Assembly (NCBI GenBank): GCA_964515905.1
Contig: CAZEWK010000040.1
Location: 1 to 23,899, forward strand
Direction: 5' to 3'
Length of the DNA stretch: 23,899 nt
From: GCA-2712985 sp964515905
Lineage (GTDB): Bacteria; Pseudomonadota; Alphaproteobacteria; UBA7887
Part shown: piece after piece, positions 6,717 through 15,881 of the stretch
Numbering within the stretch: position 1 is the first letter of the stretch
Layout of the letters: every line of letters begins with the position of its first letter
Notes under the pieces: generated by a model
Database searches by the model: none
The model's input: the letters and a program-made list of their open reading frames with translations, nothing else
What the model was told of the DNA's origin: nothing
Made by a program: the position numbers and the translations under genes

Positions 6717-7661
6717 TCATACTGTTGGTTTTGGTAGTGATTTGGGATCAAACGCGTCCTGTATTCCATCTCCTAGAAAATTGAATGCTATTACAGTAGC
6801 AAAAATGGCTATTCCGGGCCAAACTGCCAGCATGGGTGATTCATATATCAAATCCTGCGCATTGGTAAGCATATTGCCCCAACTCGGTATAGGGGGTTGT
6901 ATCCCTAACCCTAAAAAACTAAGTACCGACTCTAGTAATATTATATTTCCCACCGATAATGTAGTTGCTACTAAAATAGGTGAGACCGAATTTGGTAGAA
7001 TGTGACGCATCATGATCCAAATGGGGCTTGCTCCGTGTGAAATAGAGGCGAGTACATAATCTCTTTCCCGTATTGAAAGAGTTGAACTTCTTACAAGTCG
7101 TGCCACGGTAGTCCATCCCACTAGGGAAATAATGAGAATCATTCGATATAAACTGATCTCTGACCCATTGGCAATTTCGGCGTCCAAGCCTAATTTCTCA
7201 AGATCAATAGCTGCTAAGACAATTAATAGAGGGAGCAATGGCAAAGAAATCACACTATCTGTGACACGCATCAAATATCTGTCTATCCAACCTCCAAAAT
7301 AACCCGCGCAAATTCCAATCAGCGTTCCAAGAATAGCTGTCAGGATAGCTGTTAATAGACCTACCAAAAGAGAAATGCGGCCTCCATAAAGGAGCCGAAT
7401 AAATACATCGCGGCCTAGCTCATCTGTGCCCAAGACATGTGTGTTTGAAGGTGCAGCAAATCGGTTAAGCAAATTCACCGAAGATGAGTCGTGACCGGTC
7501 AAATACTCCATCAACGGTGCTACAATTGCTAGACCAGTAAATAGTAAAAGAATGATAGCGCTTAGTATCGCCATTCGATGCTGGCAGAACCGTAACCAAA
7601 AGAGTTGCCACAGAGACAGAGAATGCTGATTTTGTGCTGATTGATGGATAACATGCTGCAT
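6717..7661 (-). CDS. Peptide/nickel-type ABC transporter permease, DppC-like
   Basis: This 314-residue inner-membrane permease has an N-terminal OppC-type segment and six predicted membrane spans. It is one half of the transmembrane channel of a dipeptide/oligopeptide/nickel ABC importer. The LGTDELGRDVF motif after the first loop and the EAA coupling loop (about RERDYVLASISHGAS) are typical of DppC. The ATG at 7661 lies 5 bp after the DppB-like gene, so the two are co-transcribed. It is the last gene of the D-F-B-C run. The substrate cannot be fixed from permease sequence, and small peptides are the default assumption. Confidence 0.92.
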   Translation of the reverse strand: MQHVIHQSAQNQHSLSLWQLFWLRFCQHRMAILSAIILLLFTGLAIVAPLMEYLTGHDSSSVNLLNRFAAPSNTHVLGTDELGRDVFIRLLYGGRISLLVGLLTAILTAILGTLIGICAGYFGGWIDRYLMRVTDSVISLPLLPLLIVLAAIDLEKLGLDAEIANGSEISLYRMILIISLVGWTTVARLVRSSTLSIRERDYVLASISHGASPIWIMMRHILPNSVSPILVATTLSVGNIILLESVLSFLGLGIQPPIPSWGNMLTNAQDLIYESPMLAVWPGIAIFATVIAFNFLGDGIQDAFDPKSLPKPTV

Positions 7662-7666
7662 CTCAG

Positions 7667-8632
7667 TTACCCATTACTAATTCTTGGGTCTAGCCATGCG
7701 TATGCTAGGTCGGCCATCAAATTACTAAATAAAATAAACCCAGTGGCAAATAGTAAGCTAATAAGTGCTAGGTTATAGTCACTTCCAATTATCGAGTCGT
7801 ATATTAATTTTCCCATTCCTAAATATGAAAACATTGTCTCAGTCACTAATGCGCCCGAAAACATAGTCCCAAAACTTAGTGCGAGTATTGTTACTACAGG
7901 GATCATGGCGTTACGCAAGGCGTGTTTGTAGATAATCTTATTGCGACTTAATCCCTTGGCGTGTGCTGTTTTAATATAGTCGTTCCGCAATACTTCCATC
8001 ATGGAAGACCGGACATAGCGAGTGAGGCTACCTACGGAAGCAATACTTAGTGTAATGACCGGCAAAACCATGTGTTTGATTCTGTCGAGAAGTTCTCCCT
8101 CACTTACAGATCCCATTCCACTTGCAGGCAGCCAACCCAAGGAAACAGAAAATACGACAATTAGCATCAACGCCAACCAGAATACGGGAATTGAAATTCC
8201 ACCTAAGGCAAGAAAGTTGATCATATAATCTAATCGGGAGTACGGCCGAAGAGCCGAAAACACCCCTATGGGAATTGCAATGACTAGCGAAAGGATAAGG
8301 CTTGCACCCATTAACCATAGTGTGTTTGTTAGTCTAGGTAACAGGATTTCAAGAGAGGGCCTGTTGTGGATTCGCGAATATCCAAAGTCACCTTGCACCG
8401 CAGAAGCGAGCCAATTTGAGTATCTTTCCATTAAAGGTTTGTCTAAACCGTAGAGTGCCTTTAAGCGTTCCGCGTCATTCGTTGTTAGATCTGGATCAGA
8501 TTGGACCATCACATCAATTGGATCACCGGGCATAAGATTCATGATGGTATAAATCAGGAATGACATAACCAGAAGGACTACGATGGATTCAGCGAAACGT
8601 CGTAAGGAATATTTGACCACAAATTTTCTCAA
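7667..8632 (-). CDS. Peptide/nickel-type ABC transporter permease, DppB-like
   Basis: This 321-residue permease starts with the DppB signature (RRFAESIVVLLVMSFLIYTIMNLMPGDP, spread over residues 11-38). It has about six membrane spans and an EAA coupling loop (LRNDYIKTAHAKGLSRN) that contacts the ATPases. It pairs with the DppC-like permease downstream. The frame begins with TTG at 8632. A GTG at 8620 preceded by GAGAAAA is an equally possible start. It follows the DppF-like ATPase by about 40 bp in the same orientation. Confidence 0.92.
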   Translation of the reverse strand: MRKFVVKYSLRRFAESIVVLLVMSFLIYTIMNLMPGDPIDVMVQSDPDLTTNDAERLKALYGLDKPLMERYSNWLASAVQGDFGYSRIHNRPSLEILLPRLTNTLWLMGASLILSLVIAIPIGVFSALRPYSRLDYMINFLALGGISIPVFWLALMLIVVFSVSLGWLPASGMGSVSEGELLDRIKHMVLPVITLSIASVGSLTRYVRSSMMEVLRNDYIKTAHAKGLSRNKIIYKHALRNAMIPVVTILALSFGTMFSGALVTETMFSYLGMGKLIYDSIIGSDYNLALISLLFATGFILFSNLMADLAYAWLDPRISNG

Positions 8633-8673
8633 CTATGGATTCAGAAACAAGTTGCTAAAAATAAATAGATTGA

Positions 8674-9654
8674 TCATCGAAAATGACATGCAACTTTATG
8701 ATTATAATTGGTATCGACCGGTTTTAGTACTGGATTAACATTGCGGCAAATAGATCTCGCTTCTGGGCATCTGGTGTGAAAAGGACAGCCCGTGGGTTGA
8801 ACACTTTCATTCGTCGAGAATCGGCTTTCTGAGGTCGATGAACGTCGCTTTCCAAGCCCTATCCTTGGAACCGAACTCTTTAATTTTCGGCTATATGGAT
8901 GAAGTGGATTTTGCATCAACATATCGCAGTCGGCGATTTCAACAATCTGTCCGAGATACATTACAGCGACGCGATCCGCTATGAAATTTACGACAGCCAT
9001 GTCGTGGGTGATAAAAAGTAGAGCTAAATTAGAACGCTCCTTCAATTGCATAAACAAATTAAGGATTTGACTTTGAATAGAGACATCCAGAGAGGACACT
9101 GGTTCATCGGCAATAATCAAGTCGGGTTCAAGGACTAATGCTCGTGCGATTGCGATCCGTTGTCGCTGTCCTCCTGAAAACTCGTGCGGATATCGATCCA
9201 TGGTTTTTGGGGAAAGGCTTACTAACTGTAAGGCTTCTTGGGCCTTTTGATGTTGAAGTTCCGGATCACTTGGAAATTGAATCCGCATTGGTTCCGTGAT
9301 GCTTTTCCCAACTGGTATTCGGGGGTTTAATGATCCGTATGGATCTTGAAATACCAACTGGACTGATCTTCTAAACTTTTTTAAGTGCAAGCCCCGGCTG
9401 TTTGTAATGTCTCTTCCTTGGAAGAGAATTTTGCCATTCGATACGGGGTAGATACGGGCAGCACACCGTCCTAAAGTAGTTTTACCGGAGCCACTTTCAC
9501 CAATCAAAGCAAGAGTCTCGCCTATTTTTATATCCAAGTCGACTTTTTTTACTGCTTGTACTATTCGTTTTGGCGCGAAAAGTCGTTCTTGTGGCAGCTG
9601 GAATTGTTTTTCTAGCTTGCGAAGTTCCAGAATGGGTGCTGGATTTACGTTCAC
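8674..9654 (-). CDS. Peptide ABC transporter ATP-binding protein, DppF/OppF-like
   Basis: This 326-residue ATPase has Walker A GESGSGKTT (52-60), Q-loop VFQDPYGSLNP, signature FSGGQRQR, Walker B LIIADEPVSSLD and the H-loop THD. It ends in the oligopeptide-type C-terminal domain with Cys pairs (CPFHTRC, then SIC). The GTG at 9654 is chosen because it overlaps the TGA of the upstream ATPase gene as GTGA, the usual sign of translational coupling. A TTG at 9684 would overlap by 34 bases. It works as a heterodimer with the DppD-like ATPase to power the DppB/DppC channel. Confidence 0.92.
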   Translation of the reverse strand: MNVNPAPILELRKLEKQFQLPQERLFAPKRIVQAVKKVDLDIKIGETLALIGESGSGKTTLGRCAARIYPVSNGKILFQGRDITNSRGLHLKKFRRSVQLVFQDPYGSLNPRIPVGKSITEPMRIQFPSDPELQHQKAQEALQLVSLSPKTMDRYPHEFSGGQRQRIAIARALVLEPDLIIADEPVSSLDVSIQSQILNLFMQLKERSNLALLFITHDMAVVNFIADRVAVMYLGQIVEIADCDMLMQNPLHPYSRKLKSSVPRIGLGKRRSSTSESRFSTNESVQPTGCPFHTRCPEARSICRNVNPVLKPVDTNYNHKVACHFR

Positions 9655-10676
9655 AACGCCGCTACTTTTAGGCAGGCTACCCAATGACCCTTTTCGACTT
9701 CTTGAAGGGTTGGCTCCTTAACAGAGCATTCTGGCATTACCATATTGCAGCGATCACGAAATGGACAACCACTTGGTAAGCTGTTCATTAAGGGAATTTG
9801 TCCTGGTATAGTAGAAAGTTTATCAAGTTTTGTATCTAAGGTTACTAAGGTGCTCAATAGTCCACGACTATATGGATGTAATGGGTTCGAGAAAAATGAA
9901 TTTGAAGATGCGCGTTCAACTGCTCGGCCTGCGTATAGAACTAGTACTTCATCAGCAATTTCAGAAATAACTCCTAAATCATGACTAATAAACTGTATTG
10001 CCATATCATTGTGAGTTTGTAGATCGAGAAATAAATCCAGGATTTGAGCTTGAACTGTCACATCTAGAGCAGTTGTGGGTTCATCTGCTATCAAAAGTAT
10101 TGGTTCTCCTGCAATTGCCATAGCAATCATCGCCCTCTGGCGAAGACCGCCCGATAATTGATGAGGGTAGTCCCTAACTCGTTTATCTGGTGAGGGTACA
10201 CGTACAAGATCAAGTAACTCAATTGCTCTTAATTTAGCAGCCCGTCTAGATAAGTGTAGGTGTTGCACAACCACTTCAGAAATTTGTTCACCAATAGAAA
10301 AGACGGGATTGAGTGCTGTAAGAGGTTCTTGAAACACCATTCCTATCTTGGATCCCCGAATCTTGGCTCTCTCGGTATGGCTAAGTAGCCTTAGGTCCTG
10401 CCCTTCTAATTTAATTTCACCGTTACTAATAGTTCCTGGGGGATCTATTAGGTCCAGGATTGCTAGGGCGGAAATAGTTTTCCCACATCCGCTTTCTCCA
10501 ACAACGCCCAAGGTGCGGCCGTGGTTTAATTCGTATGAAAGTTTGCTTAGGACAGTCGTATTGATGGATCTACCTGAGAATTTTATTTCAAGATCTTGGA
10601 CACTTAAAAGTGGGTTCTGGCCCAGATAATTTGAGCTTAGATTATGATTTTTATTTTGAGAGTACGTCGGTGTCAT
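9651..10676 (-). CDS. Peptide ABC transporter ATP-binding protein, DppD/OppD-like
   Basis: This 341-residue ATPase has Walker A GESGCGKT (60-67), signature LSGGLRQR (the Leu variant is common in OppD/DppD), Walker B LLIADEPTTALD and H-loop SHD. Its C-terminal oligopeptide domain carries the Cys cluster CPFRDRC and a later Cys pair. It is the first gene of the D-F-B-C run, starting with ATG at 10676 without an obvious Shine-Dalgarno sequence. Its promoter must lie in 10677-10921, shared back-to-back with marR. The matching solute-binding protein gene is 3.5 kb upstream on the same strand, beyond the efflux cassette. Confidence 0.92.
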   Translation of the reverse strand: MTPTYSQNKNHNLSSNYLGQNPLLSVQDLEIKFSGRSINTTVLSKLSYELNHGRTLGVVGESGCGKTISALAILDLIDPPGTISNGEIKLEGQDLRLLSHTERAKIRGSKIGMVFQEPLTALNPVFSIGEQISEVVVQHLHLSRRAAKLRAIELLDLVRVPSPDKRVRDYPHQLSGGLRQRAMIAMAIAGEPILLIADEPTTALDVTVQAQILDLFLDLQTHNDMAIQFISHDLGVISEIADEVLVLYAGRAVERASSNSFFSNPLHPYSRGLLSTLVTLDTKLDKLSTIPGQIPLMNSLPSGCPFRDRCNMVMPECSVKEPTLQEVEKGHWVACLKVAAL

Positions 10677-10853
10677 TGATTAGTTTTGTTTTATCTTGTT
10701 ATGAGGTCGGTCGAAACTTGCTTTAGTGAGGACACACAGACATGGACCTTTCTTCTTTCGAGTAATTTAGGTAACAAATTTAGCGTGCTAGTCGGTTAAC
10801 ATAGTTCCAGCCCAATGTAATATGGCACTTCTTAAATTGATATCTTTTCATAA

Positions 10854-10898
10854 TATAAGCTTGCTTATCAAATACGACTAATTTATAAGCTTGCTTAC
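10854..10898 (+). promoter_or_regulatory. Probable MarR operator: two palindromes 30 bp apart
   Basis: TATAAGCTTGCTTA occurs at 10854-10867 and again at 10884-10897. Each is a palindrome: ATAAGC-TT-GCTTAT in the first (10855-10868) and TAAGC-TT-GCTTA in the second. The 30-bp period places both on nearly the same face of the helix. The pair lies 24-67 bp upstream of the marR start. A possible promoter TTGCTT (10862-10867), 16 bp, TATAAG (10884-10889) would be covered by both sites, which suits autorepression. The half-site is specific enough to be searched for elsewhere in the genome. The dppD-like gene diverges from the same region and could be under the same control. Confidence 0.6.
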
Positions 10899-10921
10899 TA
10901 ATATATGAATGGATAGCCAAT

Positions 10922-11425
10922 ATGCTGACCCCCGAAGAACTCAACCGAAGTTTCGGATTCTTGATGCATGACGTTTCGAGGTTATTGCGGGCCAGTTTCG
11001 ACCGCCATGCCCGTACTATAGGCCTAACACGCGCCCAATGGAGGGTTTTGGCGCATTTATCTAGAAATGAGGGGATTAAGCAGGCGGGGTTAGCCGATAT
11101 TTTGGAAATCAAACCCATCACTCTTGCCCGAATTGTTGATCGACTCAGTAGTGATGGGTGGGTTGAACGTCGGGCAGACCCAAAAGATAAGCGGGCGAAG
11201 CGACTTTTCCTAACGGCAAAGGCTCGCCCAATGTTGGCAGAATTAAGATTAGTCGCGCTTGAAGTAAGGAAGGAAGCCTTGTTTGGTTTGGGTGAGAAGG
11301 AACAAGACGGGTTGATAGAGCAATTGCGCAAAGTAAAAAATAATTTGTTATTAGCTAATACTGTTAAGCCGCAAACCCCTGGCCAAACAGAGAAAATAAA
11401 TAATTCCAGGAAAAAATATGAGTGA
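10922..11425 (+). CDS. MarR-family transcriptional regulator
   Basis: This 167-residue dimeric winged-helix regulator has its wHTH at about residues 35-100. The recognition region is around AGLADILEIKPITLARIVDRL and the wing is RRADPKDKRAKRLFLT, with the conserved Asp/Arg. MarR proteins typically repress neighbouring efflux genes until a small aromatic or phenolic ligand binds. The ATG at 10922 has GGAT 11 bases upstream. Its end overlaps emrA by 8 bp, so marR, emrA and emrB are one transcript. The C-terminal 25 residues (Lys/Asn/Thr-rich) look disordered. Confidence 0.92.
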   Translation: MLTPEELNRSFGFLMHDVSRLLRASFDRHARTIGLTRAQWRVLAHLSRNEGIKQAGLADILEIKPITLARIVDRLSSDGWVERRADPKDKRAKRLFLTAKARPMLAELRLVALEVRKEALFGLGEKEQDGLIEQLRKVKNNLLLANTVKPQTPGQTEKINNSRKKYE

Positions 11426-12530
11426 TATTGCCCGTACCAGTAAACGTCGTAGTGTGCTTGGAAGGGTCACGGTTTTTGTAACTCGACTTTTTTTGATAGT
11501 ATTTGGACCACTTGTGGTTGGGTGTATTGGTGCGTACTTCTACGCCATAGGAGGTCGTATAATTACGACAGATAATGCCTACGTAAAATCTGATAAAATA
11601 TTGGTTAGTTCGGAAATCTCAGGCCCTTTAACTGAAGTTTCAGTTAGTGAGAACCTGCCAGTGGTTCAAGGGCAAATATTAATTCGCATTGATCAGACCC
11701 CGTTTCGAATTGCAGTTGTACGGGCTGAAGCGAGACTTGATGCGGTTCATAGAGAAATAGAGGCCGCACGAGCGCACTTGAGAGAAGAGATGGCAGTCCA
11801 GAAAGCAGCAGAGAAAAAGGTCGAATATCTTGGCCGTGAACTTGAACGTCGAGAGGAATTGCAAAAGCGAGGAGTCACTTCGGATTCAGCGTTAGATAGT
11901 GCACGACATGAATATGAGTTCGCTCGCCAAAGTGTCAAGCAAAGTGTTGAGAAGATAGGTCAAATAATGGCGTATCTGGGAGGAGATATTGATGTGGACC
12001 TCACAAAACATCCGGACTATATGTCCGCCTATGCAGAACGAGAGCAGGCGTTATTTGAAATAAGTCGTACCATTATTAAGGCGTCGACCAACGGGGTAGT
12101 CACCAACATCGGTTTGCAACCGGGTGAATATGTCTCTGCTGGAGAACCATTGTTCGGAATTGTTGCGAGTGATGAGGTATGGGTTGACGCTAATCTAAAA
12201 GAAACCAAACTCACTAATGTGAAAGTAGGACAGACTGCGACTATTCGTATAGATGCATATCCAAAGATTTCTTGGAGAGCCTTGGTTGCAAGTATTGGTG
12301 CTGCAACAGGCGCAGAATTTTCGGTATTGCCTCCACAAAATGCGACTGGAAACTGGGTCAAAGTCGTGCAAAGGGTTCCGGTTCGGTTAATGATTCTAGA
12401 CTATATGGGTGATCCACCTTTAAGGGCAGGAATGAGTGCGGTGGTGTCCATAGACACAGAGCAGCAACGAGAGGTTCCGGAGTTTGTAAGGCGAGCATTG
12501 GCAAGGTTTGCACCAGATAACGCAATGTAG
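11418..12530 (+). CDS. emrA: HlyD/EmrA-type membrane fusion protein of an efflux pump
   Basis: This 370-residue periplasmic adaptor has one N-terminal membrane span (about 15-37). The biotinyl-lipoyl half-motifs lie around TDNAYVKSDKILVSSEISG and the second half around ASTNGVVTNIGLQPGEYV. A coiled-coil hairpin lies in between (about 95-190), and a beta-barrel domain follows. It links the inner-membrane EmrB transporter to an outer-membrane TolC-type channel, which is not encoded in this window. The ATG at 11418 has CAGGAA eight bases upstream and overlaps the marR stop. Confidence 0.92.
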   Translation: MSDIARTSKRRSVLGRVTVFVTRLFLIVFGPLVVGCIGAYFYAIGGRIITTDNAYVKSDKILVSSEISGPLTEVSVSENLPVVQGQILIRIDQTPFRIAVVRAEARLDAVHREIEAARAHLREEMAVQKAAEKKVEYLGRELERREELQKRGVTSDSALDSARHEYEFARQSVKQSVEKIGQIMAYLGGDIDVDLTKHPDYMSAYAEREQALFEISRTIIKASTNGVVTNIGLQPGEYVSAGEPLFGIVASDEVWVDANLKETKLTNVKVGQTATIRIDAYPKISWRALVASIGAATGAEFSVLPPQNATGNWVKVVQRVPVRLMILDYMGDPPLRAGMSAVVSIDTEQQREVPEFVRRALARFAPDNAM

Positions 12531-12617
12531 AACAAACACTAAGAACTCAACATTAGCTTTGATCCAAACAGTAGCAGCAAGCAACAAGCGCCTGGTGCTA
12601 AAGGATTAGAAATCCAC

Positions 12618-14126
12618 ATGCATACTGCATCTCAATTAGATTCTAAAATACGCCCAGGTTGGATACTTGCAGCTGTATTACTTGCTACCTTAATGCAGGT
12701 GATAGACGTGACTATAGCGGCTGTGGCTATCCCAGAAATGCAGGGAAATTTATCCGCAACACCAGACCAAATTTCATGGGTATTAACATCATATATCGTA
12801 TCTACCGCGATTCTAACACCTGCAGTGGGGTGGCTTTCATTGCGTTTAGGGCGGAGACGTTTGTTTATTCTCTCAGTATCCGGATTCACACTAGCTTCGA
12901 TGGCTTGCGGTCAATCATCTTCGCTTGAGGAACTTGTGCTATGGCGCTGTTTCCAAGGTGCCTTGGGGGCGCCACTAGTCCCATTGTCTCAGGCAACATT
13001 GTTGGATGTTTTCCCCACTCGCCGGCACGGATTTGCAATGGGAATCTGGTCTGTGGGTTTGATGATTGGGCCTATTATTGGGCCAACTTTGGGAGGCTAT
13101 ATTACTGAAGTGCATGGATGGCCGTGGATATTTTACATCAATTTACCACTTGGAATTCTGGCAATTCTTGGTATTCGCGCTTTTGTTCCTGAGACAAGGA
13201 GGATTCCTAGGCCTTTCGACTATTTAGGTTTTGTATCACTTAGCATTGGCGTAGCCTGTTTCCAGGTCATGCTTGATCGCGGAGAAACTCTTGATTGGTT
13301 TTCATCCCAAGAAATTCTAATCGAGGCCGGTATATCAGTGTCGTGTTTTTATATTTTCATAGTGCATGCGCTTACTTCACGGCATCCGTTTGTGAATTTG
13401 CGATTATTTCTAGACCGTAACTTTGCGGTAGGGGTTTGGTTTGTATTTATGTTTGGTCTTTTATTACTGACCGGTATAGCCCTAATGCCGCCTTTTCTCC
13501 AGAATTTGCTCGACTATCCAGTGATAGCAAGTGGGAATGTCCTGGTGCCACGTGGTGCTGGAGCAATGTTAGCAATGATGGTTACGGCGCGCCTTTTAGA
13601 TCGTATTGATGGTAGATGGTTAATTTTAGCAGGGTTACTTTTGATGGCATATGCTATGTGGTTGCAGTCTCATTTTACAGCCGATGTCTCTTTCTTCACT
13701 ATTGGTTGGGTTGGGGCTATCCAGGGTTTTGGTCTGGGACTGGTATATGTTCCTACAAATACCCTTACGTTCGCGACCTTGGCCCCTGAACACCGAACTG
13801 AAGCCGCTGGAATGTTTAATTTAATTCGCAACGCTGGTAGCAGTATTGGTGTATCAATAGTTATTAGTCAGCTAATTCGAAACACGCAGATTAATCATGA
13901 AGAAATTTCTAGACACATTACACCGTTTAACGAAATACTGCGTGGGCCTATACTTCCAGAGACATGGGGTCTTTCAAATTCAGCAGGTTTATTTGCGTTG
14001 AACGATGAAATTACTCGCCAAGCCTCTACAATCGCATTTACTAACGATTTTAAATTGTTAATGTTCATAGCACTTTTAAACATTCCGATTTTATTTCTGT
14101 TTCGCTTACCAAAAAAACCGCGGTAG
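12618..14126 (+). CDS. emrB: DHA2-family 14-TM MFS drug exporter, EmrB-like
   Basis: This 502-residue proton antiporter has about 14 predicted spans. DHA2 motifs are visible: IDVTIAAVAIP at 29-39 (motif D1), GWLSLRLGRRR at 71-81 (motif A) and GPIIGPTLGGYI at 151-162 (motif C). With EmrA and a TolC homologue it would expel hydrophobic or phenolic compounds across both membranes. The ATG at 12618 is 87 bp after emrA. A small hairpin (GGATT 12603-12607 with AATCC 12611-12615) covers the AGGA that could serve as ribosome binding site, so initiation may be weak or controlled. It converges with the solute-binding protein gene. Confidence 0.93.
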   Translation: MHTASQLDSKIRPGWILAAVLLATLMQVIDVTIAAVAIPEMQGNLSATPDQISWVLTSYIVSTAILTPAVGWLSLRLGRRRLFILSVSGFTLASMACGQSSSLEELVLWRCFQGALGAPLVPLSQATLLDVFPTRRHGFAMGIWSVGLMIGPIIGPTLGGYITEVHGWPWIFYINLPLGILAILGIRAFVPETRRIPRPFDYLGFVSLSIGVACFQVMLDRGETLDWFSSQEILIEAGISVSCFYIFIVHALTSRHPFVNLRLFLDRNFAVGVWFVFMFGLLLLTGIALMPPFLQNLLDYPVIASGNVLVPRGAGAMLAMMVTARLLDRIDGRWLILAGLLLMAYAMWLQSHFTADVSFFTIGWVGAIQGFGLGLVYVPTNTLTFATLAPEHRTEAAGMFNLIRNAGSSIGVSIVISQLIRNTQINHEEISRHITPFNEILRGPILPETWGLSNSAGLFALNDEITRQASTIAFTNDFKLLMFIALLNIPILFLFRLPKKPR

Positions 14127-14141
14127 TCGGGATTGACTATC

Positions 14142-14168
14142 AAAAAACTTTAAACGGAATCTCCGTTT
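14142..14168 (-). terminator. Intrinsic terminator of the solute-binding protein gene
   Basis: Read on the minus strand, AAACGGA (14168-14162), a GAT loop and TCCGTTT (14158-14152) form a 7-bp stem. AAAG and six T (14147-14142) follow. It begins 9 bases after the end of the solute-binding protein gene. The A+T-rich stem makes it moderate in strength. On the plus strand the same stem could slow transcripts from emrB but lacks a long T-tract. Confidence 0.55.
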
Positions 14169-14177
14169 GTCCACACT

Positions 14178-15851
14178 TTATGGATGTCCTTCGTTCCATT
14201 CTTCAATCCAGTTAGTAGTCGTTGACATATGTCCTGTGGGCCTCACTCCTCTCAGCCATTTTGGGAAGAAATATACTTCGGAGCGAAAAAAAAGTGGGAT
14301 AGCAGGCAAATCTGTTGCATACAATTTCTGTAACTCAGCCCACAATGGAACGCGTTTGGTGGGATCAAGCTCTACTTCGATTTCGTCAATCAATTTATCC
14401 ATTTGAGGACTCGAGTAGCCTGGGTAATTCTGGCCCGACCAACCATTTTCGAGTTTGGGTATATTATCAGATCTTAATGTTGTGAGAGGAAGTGATTCAG
14501 GAGTGCTAAGCCAAGCGTACATTGAAAGACCGGAATTAGTGCGTTTGGCCATGGTGTCTCCAAAAAAAACTCTTGCTGGTTCGTTGCGGATTACAGCCTC
14601 AATTCCTGCTTCACGCCATTGGCTTTGTAAGACTTGCTGAACTATTTCTCGAGATTTGTTTCCTGCTGTTGTCATCAGAGGAAAGGATAATCGCGTTCCA
14701 GATTTATTATATCGAATTCCATCTTGGAGCGTTGTCCACCCGGCATCGTCCAACAACTTAGAAGCTTTGTCTAGGTCGCGTGTGTAGACGGGAACGTCGG
14801 AACTGTAGATTTGATCCAGAGGGCTGATATTAGAGTGGGCTACTGTTTGTTTACCATCGAACAGTTGCGAAACTATTTGTGAACGGTCGAGTGCATATAT
14901 GAGCGCTTCTCGAACTCGTCGATCTGCAAACATAGGGTTGTCAAGATTGATATCTACATGTTCGTAGATAAGGCCAGATTTATAAAGAACATCATAATTC
15001 TCGCCCTTACGTCGCTCAAAGGAAAGTGCCTGCTCTATTGTGAAACCTAGTTCTCCGGCAATATAATCTACTGCGCCAGAGACTAAATTGGCTTCTAGTG
15101 CAGCGGTATTTTCTATTACGCGTACCACTATTCGTTTGAAGTACGGATTTTGTCCATACCACGTTGGATTGGGTTCAAGAATGATTTGGCTGCCTGATTG
15201 TACTTCTATGATCCTATAGGGACCAAAATATAGTCCCGGATTTGTTGGAGACGTGTCGTACTTTGTGCGATGGCGATACTCTAGTGGATCGGAAAAGGCA
15301 GTTTCTTCAATATGTGAAGGCAAGACGTAAAAGTTGTTTAACGCGTTGTAGTTGTACGATAAACGGTCTACGAGCATGGCGAATGTCTTATCATCAATTA
15401 TTTCTATATCGAGAATTCTTCGGTACCCCTCTAGTCCAGAGAAGCCAGCTTGCTCATGCCTACCAACGTTCCATGTGAAAACAACATCAGAAGTGGTTAA
15501 CGGTGTTCCATCGCCCCAGTAAGCTTCCGGCTGAATCGAATAGATTAAGCGCACTCCTGTGTCGCCATTATTGAGTAATTCGGGGCGGGCAAGACCGTTT
15601 TCAATGGTGGGCAATTTTGTGCAAAGTAGACAAATAAGTTTCCAGTCTTGATCATAGGTTGTGAACGCGCGCATTGTCATATTCAATACATATGACTTTG
15701 CTAGCATCGAATTTATATTGGGGTTGAGTGTAGCCGGGAATTGTGTGATTCCGATCACTAACTGCTCACGCGCAACGGTATGACTTGAACTTAAACTTAC
15801 AAGTACACAGCCGATAGGAATTATTAAAAAATGTAAGATTTTCTTTATCAT
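14178..15851 (-). CDS. ABC transporter extracellular solute-binding protein, family 5 (peptide/nickel type)
   Basis: This 557-residue secreted protein has a Sec signal peptide (hydrophobic 5-20, cleavage likely near TVA at 25-27). Family features follow: a start segment LVIGITQFPATLNPNINSM, the AYWGDGTPLTTSDVVFTWN motif, and RRVREALIYALDRSQIV. No proper lipobox precedes the early Cys, so it is probably free in the periplasm rather than a lipoprotein. It should deliver a peptide-like ligand to the DppBC-DF-like system, whose genes lie beyond the marR-emrAB cassette. It follows the thioredoxin-fold isomerase gene by 30 bp. Its ATG (15851) has no obvious Shine-Dalgarno sequence. Confidence 0.92.
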   Translation of the reverse strand: MIKKILHFLIIPIGCVLVSLSSSHTVAREQLVIGITQFPATLNPNINSMLAKSYVLNMTMRAFTTYDQDWKLICLLCTKLPTIENGLARPELLNNGDTGVRLIYSIQPEAYWGDGTPLTTSDVVFTWNVGRHEQAGFSGLEGYRRILDIEIIDDKTFAMLVDRLSYNYNALNNFYVLPSHIEETAFSDPLEYRHRTKYDTSPTNPGLYFGPYRIIEVQSGSQIILEPNPTWYGQNPYFKRIVVRVIENTAALEANLVSGAVDYIAGELGFTIEQALSFERRKGENYDVLYKSGLIYEHVDINLDNPMFADRRVREALIYALDRSQIVSQLFDGKQTVAHSNISPLDQIYSSDVPVYTRDLDKASKLLDDAGWTTLQDGIRYNKSGTRLSFPLMTTAGNKSREIVQQVLQSQWREAGIEAVIRNEPARVFFGDTMAKRTNSGLSMYAWLSTPESLPLTTLRSDNIPKLENGWSGQNYPGYSSPQMDKLIDEIEVELDPTKRVPLWAELQKLYATDLPAIPLFFRSEVYFFPKWLRGVRPTGHMSTTTNWIEEWNEGHP

Positions 15852-15881
15852 GGTCGGTATTTTAGATGCAGTCTTCCCTAT

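Noticed and set aside
6380..7005. Two forward frames opposite the small conserved protein and the DppC-like gene
   Set aside because: They are shadows of the minus-strand genes or A+T-rich spacer, with no family features.
10780..11331. 183-codon reverse frame opposite marR
   Set aside because: It lies on the other strand of a clear MarR gene and across its operator. Its Ser/Arg/Asn-rich composition is typical of an antisense shadow.
15787..15850. Lipoprotein signal in the solute-binding protein
   Set aside because: The residues before the early Cys (PIG) do not fit a lipobox. A normal Sec cleavage site near TVA fits better.
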